Of a stretch of 64,000 nt of DNA, positions 38,215 through 47,729 are shown piece after piece. The notes below the pieces were generated by a model. It was not told the DNA's origin. It searched no databases and was given only the letters and a program-made list of their open reading frames with translations. The position numbers were made by a program, and so were the translations under genes. How positions within the stretch are numbered: position 1 is the stretch's first letter; each line of letters starts with the position of its first letter. Source of the stretch: Parachlamydiales bacterium (GTDB lineage: Bacteria > Chlamydiota > Chlamydiia > Chlamydiales > Rhabdochlamydiaceae); the NCBI GenBank assembly GCA_023265455.1, contig JAHFTQ010000002.1:184760-248759 (forward strand), given 5' to 3'.

Positions 38215-39352
38215 CCTCTACTTTGCAACTTTCCTGGGAAAGTGTCACAAAATAACAGGCGTTGATCGATTCTGAGCGCTCCAAGTACCACCGCTTGTCC
38301 GGGTCGACCGCAGGACGCGGGGGCACACCCCAAGATCCATCCCCTAGGTAGATCACCCCTTGCGGATCTACCTTTCCTTCTTTAATAGGATAGCTTCTCT
38401 TAAACCGGTGGTTATGATGCTCAAAGGCCCACTTCACTCCATACTTTTCAAAAAGAGGAACCCAATTTGTCCTGATTTGCTGAGAAACCTCACCTTCATA
38501 AGGATAATAGGAGGGATAAGCTGCCACATGATAGGCACACCAGAGATAGGGAGTGTTTTGCCTCTCTCTCAAGTTCTTTTCCAACCAAGTTGTTTGCTCT
38601 CCTCCCACCGGATGGGAATGCCCTGTATCTAGTAAAGCCAAGCTTAAATAGTTCCCCGCATCAAACATCCGGTAAGCTTTCCCCGCCTCAGGAAAAGCAA
38701 ACAAGTCGTAGAACAACTTTGCCTTCTCATCTACATCATGGTTACCCACTACAGGTAGCAGAGGAATCAATCTCCCATCCTTCCCTCTCATCTGATGCAG
38801 CTCTCTCAAAAACGTCTGCCACCGGGCCATTTTCCACTTAAGGCCCTTAAATAAGTTTTTCTTGCGGTTGGTCGTATAAGCTAGGTCCCCTCCCAACACC
38901 ACCACATCGGGATCTTGACTTGCAACAACCCGGTTCATTTTTCTAAATAGCTCCATCTTGCCAGGGTAGAAAATATCACCTCCCACGGCAAGCCGCACCG
39001 GCCGCTTTAAGGTTTTGGGCAGTGTCCGAAACCGGTATTCGGTAGGGCCCTCTCCGATCTTAAAAACAACTAAACCGTCTTCTTTAAGTCCCTCCAAATG
39101 AACAATATGCATATCAACCTGAGTCCCAGACACCTGCGTGCTCTTGCCTTCCACCGAGACCCACGACAAATTCTCCTCAGGATGGTAGACCACCTGCGTA
39201 GGGCCTCTCCCCGCCGCTGTATGCCACTGAATGGTCATGGTCGTTGCCGGGTCCTTAATCCAGGTGAGATAGATCACATCGGGCTCCTGTGCCGCTATCA
39301 TTCCCCAGAGCAACACCAGCAAGAATCCATTAACCATCTTATACAAAGCCAC
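38183..39352 (-). CDS. secreted purple acid phosphatase-like metallophosphoesterase
   Basis: Signal peptide; Fn3-like N-terminus; VRLAVGGDIF, VVVLGGDLAYT, VVGNHDVD, AYHVAAYPSYY, FEHHNH. Confidence 0.8.
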   Translation of the reverse strand: MALYKMVNGFLLVLLWGMIAAQEPDVIYLTWIKDPATTMTIQWHTAAGRGPTQVVYHPEENLSWVSVEGKSTQVSGTQVDMHIVHLEGLKEDGLVVFKIGEGPTEYRFRTLPKTLKRPVRLAVGGDIFYPGKMELFRKMNRVVASQDPDVVVLGGDLAYTTNRKKNLFKGLKWKMARWQTFLRELHQMRGKDGRLIPLLPVVGNHDVDEKAKLFYDLFAFPEAGKAYRMFDAGNYLSLALLDTGHSHPVGGEQTTWLEKNLRERQNTPYLWCAYHVAAYPSYYPYEGEVSQQIRTNWVPLFEKYGVKWAFEHHNHRFKRSYPIKEGKVDPQGVIYLGDGSWGVPPRPAVDPDKRWYLERSESINACYFVTLSQESCKVEARNLEGVLID

Positions 39353-39440
39353 TTAAGCACCTCACAACACTCATTGTGTCAACCTCTTGCGCCATTTGCA
39401 ATAAAAATCTTTAATTATTAAGAAAATGCAAAAATATTGT

Positions 39441-39469
39441 TTACATAAAGTTAAAAATTGATTACAATG
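39441..39469 (+). promoter_or_regulatory. sigma70-like promoter for the coiled-coil gene
   Basis: TTTACA - 17 bp - TACAAT, 25 bp upstream of the ATG at 39495. Confidence 0.5.
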
Positions 39470-39494
39470 GAGGTTAATATAATTAATAATACCT

Positions 39495-42368
39495 ATGCCA
39501 ACAGAAATTAACACATGTTCTTATGGATCTACCTCCTCGTCGGTGACATCATTAACCGATAGAAAGGTTGCATGCCTCAATACGTCGGGGGACTATGACG
39601 TCCGCGAGCAGGTGGACCGCATCATTGCCAAACACCTCCAATTTGGCGGAGATGCCCACTATAAAATTCAGCTGCAGAAAACAAAAATCACTTTCACCTC
39701 TGGAGCCCAAACCCGCACCTTAGAAAAGCAACCCAACAATCAATGGAAACTGCGCATCGACAGCACCGATAAAACTGTCTCATCTCAAGCTGAAATCGAC
39801 CATGACATTGCTGATGCCCTCACCAAAATACGGCTCCTAGCCAACAAAACTTTCAACGAAGAGACGCCCACTCCAGAAAATCCAGCCTTAGAGCAGCGTC
39901 TAACCCAGCTCCAACAAACCGTCGACAAATTGAGCGCTCCCTCCGCACCTCCAGAATTTCTTCAACACCAACAGAAAACCACAGAGCACCTAGCAGAAGT
40001 CAGTCGGCAAATCAAAGAGTTAACGGAAGCTCTTGGAAAACACTCTGTCTCAAATCAAGAAGATCGATTAACCCGCCTTGAAACTACCATTGGCAAATTA
40101 CAGCCTCCCGTTCAAGATGAGAAGTTACAACACTCTTTAGAGGCCCTTTCCCAAAATCAACAAAAAACTAATGAACAGCTAGAGCGAATCCACCAAAGTC
40201 TGCAAGAGCTCCCAAAAACGGCTCTTCCTAGCTCCCTAGAAAAAACTCTAGAAACTCTTCAGATCACCATTAAGCACTTAGAAAAACAACCCCCTCCTCC
40301 AAATCCATCTCCAGAAATCTTAGAATTATTCAACCACAGCCAAGCAGAGACCCATAAAAGGTTAGATGCAATCCTTACTTTAGTCCAAGCTCTTAAAGAG
40401 AAACCTCCTACCTCTCATTTGGAAGAAAAGATCCAAAAAATTAAAGATACGATTCGAGGTTTTCATGAATATGTCCAAAAACGCGATCAAAGCATTGCCC
40501 AAATGTACACGCACCTTGAAACTCAACAACGCGCTATCACAGATTTAAAAAATCAACTCGATCAAATTAAATCCGAGCAAAGCCAAAAGCCTGTTCAGAA
40601 CGATAAACTACAAGAAACTTTAGAGGCCATCGCTCGCAATCAACAAGACATGAGTCGGCAATTACAAAGTCTCCAAATAAAAACAGACGTGCAACCCAAA
40701 GTCGTGGTTCCTCCTGAAACCGTTATGATATCACCGTTAACCGAATCTACTCAAAATGCTGCTGAAGAAGTACGTGATCAGTTATTCACTACAGCGTCTA
40801 CACTCTCTCAGGCCATCACTAGAACTACTGATGTTATAAAAGAAATCACTCAATTAAAAACCAACCTCGAAAAGGCTACCGCTGATCAGAAGAAAAAACA
40901 ACAAGAACTCGATAAGAACACCCAGGAGATCCAACAATTCCAAGAGAAGCTTTCTGAAAACTCATCCCATATCCAACAGCTCGAATCCCAAGCAAAAGAG
41001 TTACAGACTCGCAAGGAAAGTTTAGAAAAATCTCTCACAGAAAAATCTACTGAAGCTGAACAACTGCAGGCCCAGATCACATCCCTGACAGCCTCCGGAA
41101 CTGCAAAAGATAACCGCATCACTCAATTGAACAATGAGCAACAGAAAACCTCTCAAGAGCTACAAGCCCTTAAAAGCCAACTCGAGACCATTCAAGCGAC
41201 CGCAAATCAAACTGCAACCAATCTCCAAGAAGCTCATGCAAAACTTGAAGAAACCCAAAAACAACTCACAGCGTTGAACCAACAGCTCGTCCAAGCAACC
41301 CAGTTACAACAAGACAGCGACAAGAAAATCCAAGAGCAAACGCAAGAAATTACAAAACTCAATACCCAACTTACCGAAGCTCAAAACAACTTGGATCAAA
41401 AGCAAAAAAACCTCAATGCAAACTTCCAAAAAATCGAAATTCTGCAAACAGAAATACAGAATCTACAACAAAACAAGACTGAACTCGAAAAATCTCTCTC
41501 AGAGAAATCTACCGAGGCAGGCCAACTGACAGCACAAATCACAGACCTACAAGCAAACTCCCAGAAAACCACTGCTGAACAAACCCAAACAATTAGTGAA
41601 CTTCAAGCTCACCTCAAAACAACTCAATCAAAACTCGAAGCTGCAAATACAACCATCTCCACACTAAAAGAAAATCTCCAACAAGCCACCCTAACAGAAA
41701 TAACTCTTCGTTCCGAACGTGATCAAAATCAGACAACTATTGAGAACCTGAAGGCTGAGCTCACTAAAGCCCATCAAGCACAACAAGAAAGCACTAAAAA
41801 AGCCGCAGAGCAATCGCAAATAATTACAACTCTAACCCATCAGCTCACGGAGACTAAGACTAATCTAGAGCAGCAGCAAAAAGCCGTCCAAAACCTGAAA
41901 ACAGAAATACAAACACTACACCAGAACAAAGTCGATCTCGAAAAATCCCTCTTAGAAAAATCTGACAAGATAGTTCAGCTCGAAGCGCAAGTTGCAAAAA
42001 TTCAAGAGGAATCTCATAAAACTATTGAATCTCTTACAGCCTCTGGCATTGAGAAAGAGCGCAACCTCGCTCAGCAAAAAACCATGTTAGAGGAGTTAAA
42101 AAAGCAATTAGCTCAAGTGGAACAATCTTCAACAGAAAAAACTGCAGAAATTGATCGCCTGAAAACTCAATTAGAAAAAGTTGAAACAGCTGCTCGCAAA
42201 GCGACTACCGAAAGCAAGGAAACCATCAATGGCCTCGCTGAAAACATTGCTAAGCTGAATTACGCAATCAAAGAAAAAAATGGAGAAGTTGACTCTTTAT
42301 ACGGAAGACTTCGTCGGCAAGAAGAACGCATCAGAAAATTAGAAAATACAACTAGTCTGGATCTTTAA
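39495..42368 (+). CDS. long coiled-coil protein with internal repeats
   Basis: 957 aa, Gln/Lys/Glu-rich heptads; repeated LEKSL(T/S/L)EKS... block at about 151-154-codon spacing. Confidence 0.7.
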   Translation: MPTEINTCSYGSTSSSVTSLTDRKVACLNTSGDYDVREQVDRIIAKHLQFGGDAHYKIQLQKTKITFTSGAQTRTLEKQPNNQWKLRIDSTDKTVSSQAEIDHDIADALTKIRLLANKTFNEETPTPENPALEQRLTQLQQTVDKLSAPSAPPEFLQHQQKTTEHLAEVSRQIKELTEALGKHSVSNQEDRLTRLETTIGKLQPPVQDEKLQHSLEALSQNQQKTNEQLERIHQSLQELPKTALPSSLEKTLETLQITIKHLEKQPPPPNPSPEILELFNHSQAETHKRLDAILTLVQALKEKPPTSHLEEKIQKIKDTIRGFHEYVQKRDQSIAQMYTHLETQQRAITDLKNQLDQIKSEQSQKPVQNDKLQETLEAIARNQQDMSRQLQSLQIKTDVQPKVVVPPETVMISPLTESTQNAAEEVRDQLFTTASTLSQAITRTTDVIKEITQLKTNLEKATADQKKKQQELDKNTQEIQQFQEKLSENSSHIQQLESQAKELQTRKESLEKSLTEKSTEAEQLQAQITSLTASGTAKDNRITQLNNEQQKTSQELQALKSQLETIQATANQTATNLQEAHAKLEETQKQLTALNQQLVQATQLQQDSDKKIQEQTQEITKLNTQLTEAQNNLDQKQKNLNANFQKIEILQTEIQNLQQNKTELEKSLSEKSTEAGQLTAQITDLQANSQKTTAEQTQTISELQAHLKTTQSKLEAANTTISTLKENLQQATLTEITLRSERDQNQTTIENLKAELTKAHQAQQESTKKAAEQSQIITTLTHQLTETKTNLEQQQKAVQNLKTEIQTLHQNKVDLEKSLLEKSDKIVQLEAQVAKIQEESHKTIESLTASGIEKERNLAQQKTMLEELKKQLAQVEQSSTEKTAEIDRLKTQLEKVETAARKATTESKETINGLAENIAKLNYAIKEKNGEVDSLYGRLRRQEERIRKLENTTSLDL

Positions 42369-42415
42369 CAAAACAAGAGCCTTGAGTGTAAACACTCAAA
42401 GCTCCCTAACAGCTC

Positions 42416-42811
42416 TTAACGAGCTTCGCTGGTTTCGACAGTTTGAACTTCAGTCACTTCATCAGTTCCAGGTTGAACATCAGAAATAGCCGCCATCAGA
42501 ACTTCGATTTTAGACCCGTCGACCATCTTAAGTACGACGCTCTTGACTTTTCCAGTCTCTTGGATCCGAACAACGGTCCCAATGATCCCCGCTGCAGTGA
42601 CTCGATCTCCCTTTTTCAGAGCGCTACGTTGTTGCTCCATTGTCTTGCGCCGTTTTTGCTCAGGACGCCACAGGAGAAAATAAAAGAAAACCACGCCAAA
42701 TCCGAGCAGCATCAGTGTCTGCATCAAATTATTTTCACGCGCAGGAGCGACAGCGTCGTCTGCTAGGAGAGATCCTGTGAGCAGAGCAAAGGGAACGATC
42801 AATTTTTTCAT
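42416..42811 (-). CDS. yajC: preprotein translocase subunit YajC
   Basis: FFYFLLWRPEQKRRKTMEQQRSALKKGDRVTAAGIIGTVVRI. Confidence 0.93.
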   Translation of the reverse strand: MKKLIVPFALLTGSLLADDAVAPARENNLMQTLMLLGFGVVFFYFLLWRPEQKRRKTMEQQRSALKKGDRVTAAGIIGTVVRIQETGKVKSVVLKMVDGSKIEVLMAAISDVQPGTDEVTEVQTVETSEAR

Positions 42812-42959
42812 ACAACCTCTAAAATGTTTATTTCAAATTTCTCCCCACCACTATGCCTGGATCTAGGCACAAAATCAAGTAAAAAGGTCTTTTGACTCCA
42901 AGCCACTCTGTTCCAAGGATTCCAATTTACGTTGCAAAAATACCGCATTGTATAAGAAA

Positions 42960-43646
42960 ATGGTGACCGAAAAACAATCAACCCAGGAGGTTAAGGTGTC
43001 TCTTTCTTTTAGTAGTGTCAGCACATCAAAGTTTTATATCCCTGTAAATGCCAATGAATTTATTGAAAACCTAACGAGTCGCCCTCTTCATCAAGCCTTA
43101 GATATAGGCGATCAAGACTATCACGATGAAATCAAGAAGTTAGAACTCGACATTAAGGGAATTGCCGACAAAGCCCACACAGCATTGCAAGCTCATAATA
43201 CTCCAAAAAAAACAGAGCCTGTAAAAAGCCTCGGAGAGCAGATTTCATCACTTGCGCGCCCAGATTTTTATTCTAGGTTGGCCTTTCTGTCTGCAGCAGC
43301 GGGCACTGTCTATGCGCTGATGATTAGCAGCACACAACTCCACCGAACTGCATATGCTTTGGGTACAATTGTGTTAGGATATCTTGCTTTAAGGCCCTTA
43401 AAACAGTCCCAGCCAGAGAGCGTCAAACTCCCCAATTTGGATTTACAAGTCACCAATATCAAAACGTGGATCAATCTTAAAATGCCAACTATTGAGCAGC
43501 GCTATAAAGATGAAGACGCAAAAATCAATAAATGGGTATTGGAAGATTACGCCTCTGCAGACAACAAAAAAATTCTTGCTAACCGCGATCAGCTTCTTTT
43601 AGTAACATCATACTTTAAAGAACTGGTAAGCAAGCGTTACTACTAA
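42960..43646 (+). CDS. hypothetical protein with TM hairpin
   Basis: Two adjacent hydrophobic segments (FLSAAAGTVYALMI; YALGTIVLGYLAL). Confidence 0.55.
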   Translation: MVTEKQSTQEVKVSLSFSSVSTSKFYIPVNANEFIENLTSRPLHQALDIGDQDYHDEIKKLELDIKGIADKAHTALQAHNTPKKTEPVKSLGEQISSLARPDFYSRLAFLSAAAGTVYALMISSTQLHRTAYALGTIVLGYLALRPLKQSQPESVKLPNLDLQVTNIKTWINLKMPTIEQRYKDEDAKINKWVLEDYASADNKKILANRDQLLLVTSYFKELVSKRYY

Positions 43647-43653
43647 AATCATA

Positions 43654-43682
43654 CTTCCCTGAACTCAGGGAAGGTTTTTTTC
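43654..43682 (+). terminator. intrinsic terminator
   Basis: CTTCCCTGA-AC-TCAGGGAAG then GTTTTTTT. Confidence 0.75.
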
Positions 43683-44822
43683 TAATAAAGCAATATTTTC
43701 AATATGAGGCGTGTGGGGAAACTGATCCACAGGCTGGAGCCGAAGGACCCGGTATCCGGTCAATTGGGCGATGTTTTGTGCCTGAGTGGCAGGATTACAT
43801 GAAATATAAAGGATCCTCTTTGGCTGGAGCTGGAGTAAAGCTGTGAGGGCTGTGGCATCAAGCCCTACACGGGGAGGGTCCACAATAGCCAGATCCGGGG
43901 TGAGGGTCATTTGAGAGAGCACCTTGCCGACGTCACCACAGATAATCTCGATATTTTTAATCTGATTGAGCTCGGCGTTCATCCGGGCATCGAAGACGGC
44001 ATGGGGGTTGAGTTCAATGGCAAGAACCTTCTCAGCCATCGGAGCAAAAGCCATTCCTAAGGTTGCTGTCCCGCAGTAGAGATCGTAAATCGTTTGACAA
44101 GAGGAGACTGCAGCGATCTCAAAAGCTTTGTTATAGAGCACTTCGGCTTGCTCCGTGTTGGGCTGAAAAAATGATGTGGGACTGATTTTGAATGTCAAAG
44201 CTTTGCCCTGGAGGAAGAGCTGCTCATGAATATGTGTAGGGCCACTGAGGTGCATTTCAAAAAATTGAGTGGGAGAGCCCTTGATCGCTTGCTGAACCCG
44301 TAAAAAAATACTCATACTAGGATCTCCTAGGGCTGCAACAAAGCTGTCGAGATGAGCTCTTTTCAAAGCAAACCGGGGATCTCCTGAGACGGTGAGCATC
44401 GCCAGCCGGTCCCCTGTTCGGCGACCTTCTCTCAAGGTGAGGGTCCTGAGACACCCTTCACCTTTTCGGAAATGAAACGCAGGAAGGCCACTCTCTTCCC
44501 ACCACTTGCGAACTCGCTGTAGAGCCTCGGAAAACCAGGGAGGAGAAATGAAGCACTCTTGGAGATTAAATACTTTGCCTCTTGAGCTGCGAAGAATCAG
44601 GCCGAGGAATCGATCACCTGCTAGATTTTGAGAAAAGGAAAACTCCATTTTATTCCGGTAGTGCCACGGATTTTGACAGGGGATTATCTGAGAAACAAGA
44701 AGGGGTGAAAAAATTTTCTCAACCTCAGCTTGCTTTTGCAAAAGCTGATCGGAATAAGGAATTTGTTGTAGAGTGCATCCCCCACAACCAGGGACATGTG
44801 TACAAAGGCGAAGATGATCCAT
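43665..44822 (-). CDS. rlmD: 23S rRNA (uracil-C5)-methyltransferase, RlmD/RumA family
   Basis: Fe-S CTHVPGCGGCTLQQIPY; DLYCGTATLGMAFA; DPPRVGLD; YISCNPATQAQNIAQL. Confidence 0.88.
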   Translation of the reverse strand: MDHLRLCTHVPGCGGCTLQQIPYSDQLLQKQAEVEKIFSPLLVSQIIPCQNPWHYRNKMEFSFSQNLAGDRFLGLILRSSRGKVFNLQECFISPPWFSEALQRVRKWWEESGLPAFHFRKGEGCLRTLTLREGRRTGDRLAMLTVSGDPRFALKRAHLDSFVAALGDPSMSIFLRVQQAIKGSPTQFFEMHLSGPTHIHEQLFLQGKALTFKISPTSFFQPNTEQAEVLYNKAFEIAAVSSCQTIYDLYCGTATLGMAFAPMAEKVLAIELNPHAVFDARMNAELNQIKNIEIICGDVGKVLSQMTLTPDLAIVDPPRVGLDATALTALLQLQPKRILYISCNPATQAQNIAQLTGYRVLRLQPVDQFPHTPHIENIALLEKNLP

Positions 44823-44863
44823 AGGGAAAAATGATACCACTTTTCCCTATGTGAGAAAAAGAA

Positions 44864-45070
44864 TTATCTTTTTTTCTTTTTCGCTTTTTTGCCTGATTTT
44901 CCAGCCGCGACCGATTCTTTGCGGAACACTTTTGCAGTTTTTGCAAATTGAAGTGTCGCTTTGCGGGCCCGTTTACCGGCTGCTTTATTGCCTGCTTCTG
45001 TCCCTTCTAACTCGCATTCGATTTCAGCGAGCAATTTTCTCATTGTGTGGATTGTCCCTTTAAGAGCCAT
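44864..45070 (-). CDS. hctA: chlamydial histone H1-like protein Hc1
   Basis: MALKGTIHTMRKLLAEIECELEGTEAGNKAAGKRARKATLQFAKTAKVFRKESVAAGKSGKKAKKKKR; Hc1-type N-terminus and basic tail. Confidence 0.85.
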   Translation of the reverse strand: MALKGTIHTMRKLLAEIECELEGTEAGNKAAGKRARKATLQFAKTAKVFRKESVAAGKSGKKAKKKKR

Positions 45071-45369
45071 GTTGTTTTCCTTCTGTTGAAATGCCGATGT
45101 ATTCTAGTGCATAGAGAGTTTTTTAATAATATTCAATCACTACCATGAAAAAAATATAATTTACTTGCTAGCAACCACTTACAAATCCATCAACATTTCC
45201 CCTGCAATGAAAATGATTAACTAGTAGCGGAGGAAAGGAGCCGTCTGGTATAATCCCCTCTGAGTTATTGATTTGAACTTTCTTACCAGCATGCAATGTG
45301 TTTTGCCTAGGAAGAAGATCTGATCAGACTTATTAGGTGAAAACACCTGTTTTTAAATGAAGGAAATGT

Positions 45370-45705
45370 ATGCAACAACAAAGTCAAAAATTATACGTTG
45401 GAAGTCTTCCCTATAAGACGACCGAAGACGAACTGTATCAAATTTTCAGCCAATTCGGAGCCGTGGTTTCCGTGAAAGTCGTAACTGACCGAGTCACAGG
45501 ACAATCTAAAGGATTCGGATTCGTTGAAATGGAAAAAGCTGATGAAGCTCAAAAAGCTATCGAAAGCGTAAATGGTTCTGAACTCGGTGGAAGAACTCTC
45601 GTGGTAAGCGTAGCACGCCCTCCTCAAGAGCGTGAACCTCGAAGTGGTGGAGGCCGCGGTGATGAAGGCGGTTTCCAAAGACAACGTCGCTTCCGCGATC
45701 GTTAA
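45370..45705 (+). CDS. RRM-domain RNA-binding protein
   Basis: KLYVGSLPYKTTEDELYQIF (RNP2), SKGFGFVEM (RNP1), Gly/Arg-rich tail. Confidence 0.93.
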   Translation: MQQQSQKLYVGSLPYKTTEDELYQIFSQFGAVVSVKVVTDRVTGQSKGFGFVEMEKADEAQKAIESVNGSELGGRTLVVSVARPPQEREPRSGGGRGDEGGFQRQRRFRDR

Positions 45706-45711
45706 TCTTTG

Positions 45712-46458
45712 CTAGGCTTTGCTGCGATCAGCAGCAAAGCCTTTTTTTATCAGTTCGTGTATCCCTCCAAATCTCTTAATATGTTCCTTCCCCCAAGCAC
45801 CCCAGTGAGCCACAATGGCTGAAGGGTTAAACCCCTGCCCCATGATCCAATTATAGATCGGATTCAGCTCCTTAAATAAAATATCTCCTGCATAGAGAAG
45901 CTCCGTCAAAGCATTTTGATCACCCATATAGGAAGCATTCCCCTCTAAACAGAGCTCTGCCCAGCGTTTTAAAAAGGGGGCCTCTTTTCTGAAAAGGATC
46001 ACTCCTGAACTGAAGTTCAATTCTTCAACGCTTCTTTCATCCCGCACTAACGCCAGCTCAATCCCCTCCATCCACTCCTCAAATAAGGGGCTTAAAGAGC
46101 CACAGACTTCACAGTCGATGTCCATCCATACTGTCAATTCAAAAGGAGACAAAAGGCACGCTAAAGGCTTCTTAAACCATGCCTCGCGAGCTTTCCACAC
46201 ATCTCCTTTATAAGTCGCCTCCCACTCCTGAGCAACCGCCGGAGAAACCTCCTCTTTATGCCTAATAAAATCTTGAAATCCTACCAGAGGAATGACTTGC
46301 CCTCTTTTGCGGCACCACTCTGCCCGCTTAGGAGACATCCCTAGATCAACAAAAGCTACAGGGTATTTGTTATAAAGAGAGTAGTATTTCCACCACCAGG
46401 GAAGGAGCCATTCAGTCGCTTGATCAGATGCAATCACGATACCTTTTTGCATACTCAA
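45712..46458 (-). CDS. glycosyltransferase-like (GT-A/GT8-type) protein
   Basis: VWMDIDCEVCGSL (DxD), FSSGVILFRKEAPFL, MGDQNALTELLY. Confidence 0.65.
   Translation of the reverse strand: MSMQKGIVIASDQATEWLLPWWWKYYSLYNKYPVAFVDLGMSPKRAEWCRKRGQVIPLVGFQDFIRHKEEVSPAVAQEWEATYKGDVWKAREAWFKKPLACLLSPFELTVWMDIDCEVCGSLSPLFEEWMEGIELALVRDERSVEELNFSSGVILFRKEAPFLKRWAELCLEGNASYMGDQNALTELLYAGDILFKELNPIYNWIMGQGFNPSAIVAHWGAWGKEHIKRFGGIHELIKKGFAADRSKA
45714..45749 (+). terminator. intrinsic terminator of the RRM gene
   Basis: AGGCTTTGCTGC-GATCA-GCAGCAAAGCCTTTTTTT. Confidence 0.85.
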
Positions 46459-46485
46459 GCTTTATAAAGCAAAAAGAGAACGAAT

Positions 46486-47709
46486 TCAAGACTCTGAGTC
46501 TGGTGCTAAATAAAATTCGTCTGAGTCTGATGAACAAGCTTCAAGTGAATCCTCCTCTGAATAAAATTCGTCTGCATCATCACTATCAAGAACATCGGGA
46601 TCTATAACAATCTGTGTAGTGGGGCTAGCTTGACTAGGTTGTGGAGCTGGGATAACTGCAGCGACAGTGACTGCCACCTGAGTTGGCGCTATCGGAGTGG
46701 GCTGACTAGGCTGCGGGGCTGTGACGGGTGGATTATTTCCATCAGCCGGTGGCACAATTGGTGTGACTGTCACCGCTACATGAACTGGCGCAGCTGGAGC
46801 GGGATTATTTACACCAGCTGGAGGGACAATTGAAGTGATGGGCAGTGCCACCTGATTGACTTTACCCTCAATGAGGACATCTTTAGCCTCCTGAAGAACT
46901 CGACATACTTGTCTGTAATCTAAAGGCCCAACCAGTGCATCCATTTTTATTTGATATTCCTTGACACGTTCCCAGCCTTTAGCATCCAGGACTTGAGTGT
47001 CTTTTTTAGATTCAAACCACTTTAAAGAGAGGATGTTATGGGCAGCAAATTCGTTTAACCATTGCTTTTCTTCTTCTGCATTCTTTGGTTGGGGTGCCAA
47101 AAAGTCTTCTGCAAACTTGTTAAAGTCCCTCTTCCAGAGCACTAGCACTTCCAGATCAGTTAAAGTCCCTTGTTTGGGATTCAATCGATATCGACATTTA
47201 TTCTCAAAAATTTGAGGAGGGGGTAAACTCAAAGCCCTATTACGCCGCTGCAGAAAATCGACTTCAGGCTTTGTCCAGACTTGAAATTCATGATCAGCCT
47301 CGCCATAAATAGCGTAGGCTATTCCTGCAAAACGCAATAGATAGACTGCAGCAACGAAGCTAGCTACAATCAAATACCATCGATTAGAATAAAGACAAAT
47401 CCCCAATCCCCCTAGTCCTATCAGGAGTTCCGCCGTCATGATCCCTTGATATTGGATTTTCCGAGACATCCATTGGCTTATTGTCTCCTTTGCAAGATCC
47501 GTCACACTGCGAGAAATACGAAAGACGTTATCAACGTTGAAGTTTTTATTTAATGCGTCTTCACTGACGACACGGTCCTTTAATTCTGCCTTTTCAAGAG
47601 ACTCAAAGAGTTTGTTTACATCCTGCTCCGTTTGTCCTTCAAGGAGCTCTATGTGAATATACTGATCCGCGCCGATATTAGGTTTTGGGATGACCCACTG
47701 TATTGCCAT
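46486..47709 (-). CDS. hypothetical TM-hairpin protein with Pro-rich repeats and acidic tail
   Basis: GIMTAELLIGLGGLGICLYSNRWYLIVASFVAAVYLL; repeated VAVTV..IVPPA.GNNP/PQPSQ; DSDDADEFYSEEDSLEACSSDSDEFY. Confidence 0.55.
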   Translation of the reverse strand: MAIQWVIPKPNIGADQYIHIELLEGQTEQDVNKLFESLEKAELKDRVVSEDALNKNFNVDNVFRISRSVTDLAKETISQWMSRKIQYQGIMTAELLIGLGGLGICLYSNRWYLIVASFVAAVYLLRFAGIAYAIYGEADHEFQVWTKPEVDFLQRRNRALSLPPPQIFENKCRYRLNPKQGTLTDLEVLVLWKRDFNKFAEDFLAPQPKNAEEEKQWLNEFAAHNILSLKWFESKKDTQVLDAKGWERVKEYQIKMDALVGPLDYRQVCRVLQEAKDVLIEGKVNQVALPITSIVPPAGVNNPAPAAPVHVAVTVTPIVPPADGNNPPVTAPQPSQPTPIAPTQVAVTVAAVIPAPQPSQASPTTQIVIDPDVLDSDDADEFYSEEDSLEACSSDSDEFYLAPDSES

Positions 47710-47729
47710 GTAGGCATTTTAACATTTTA

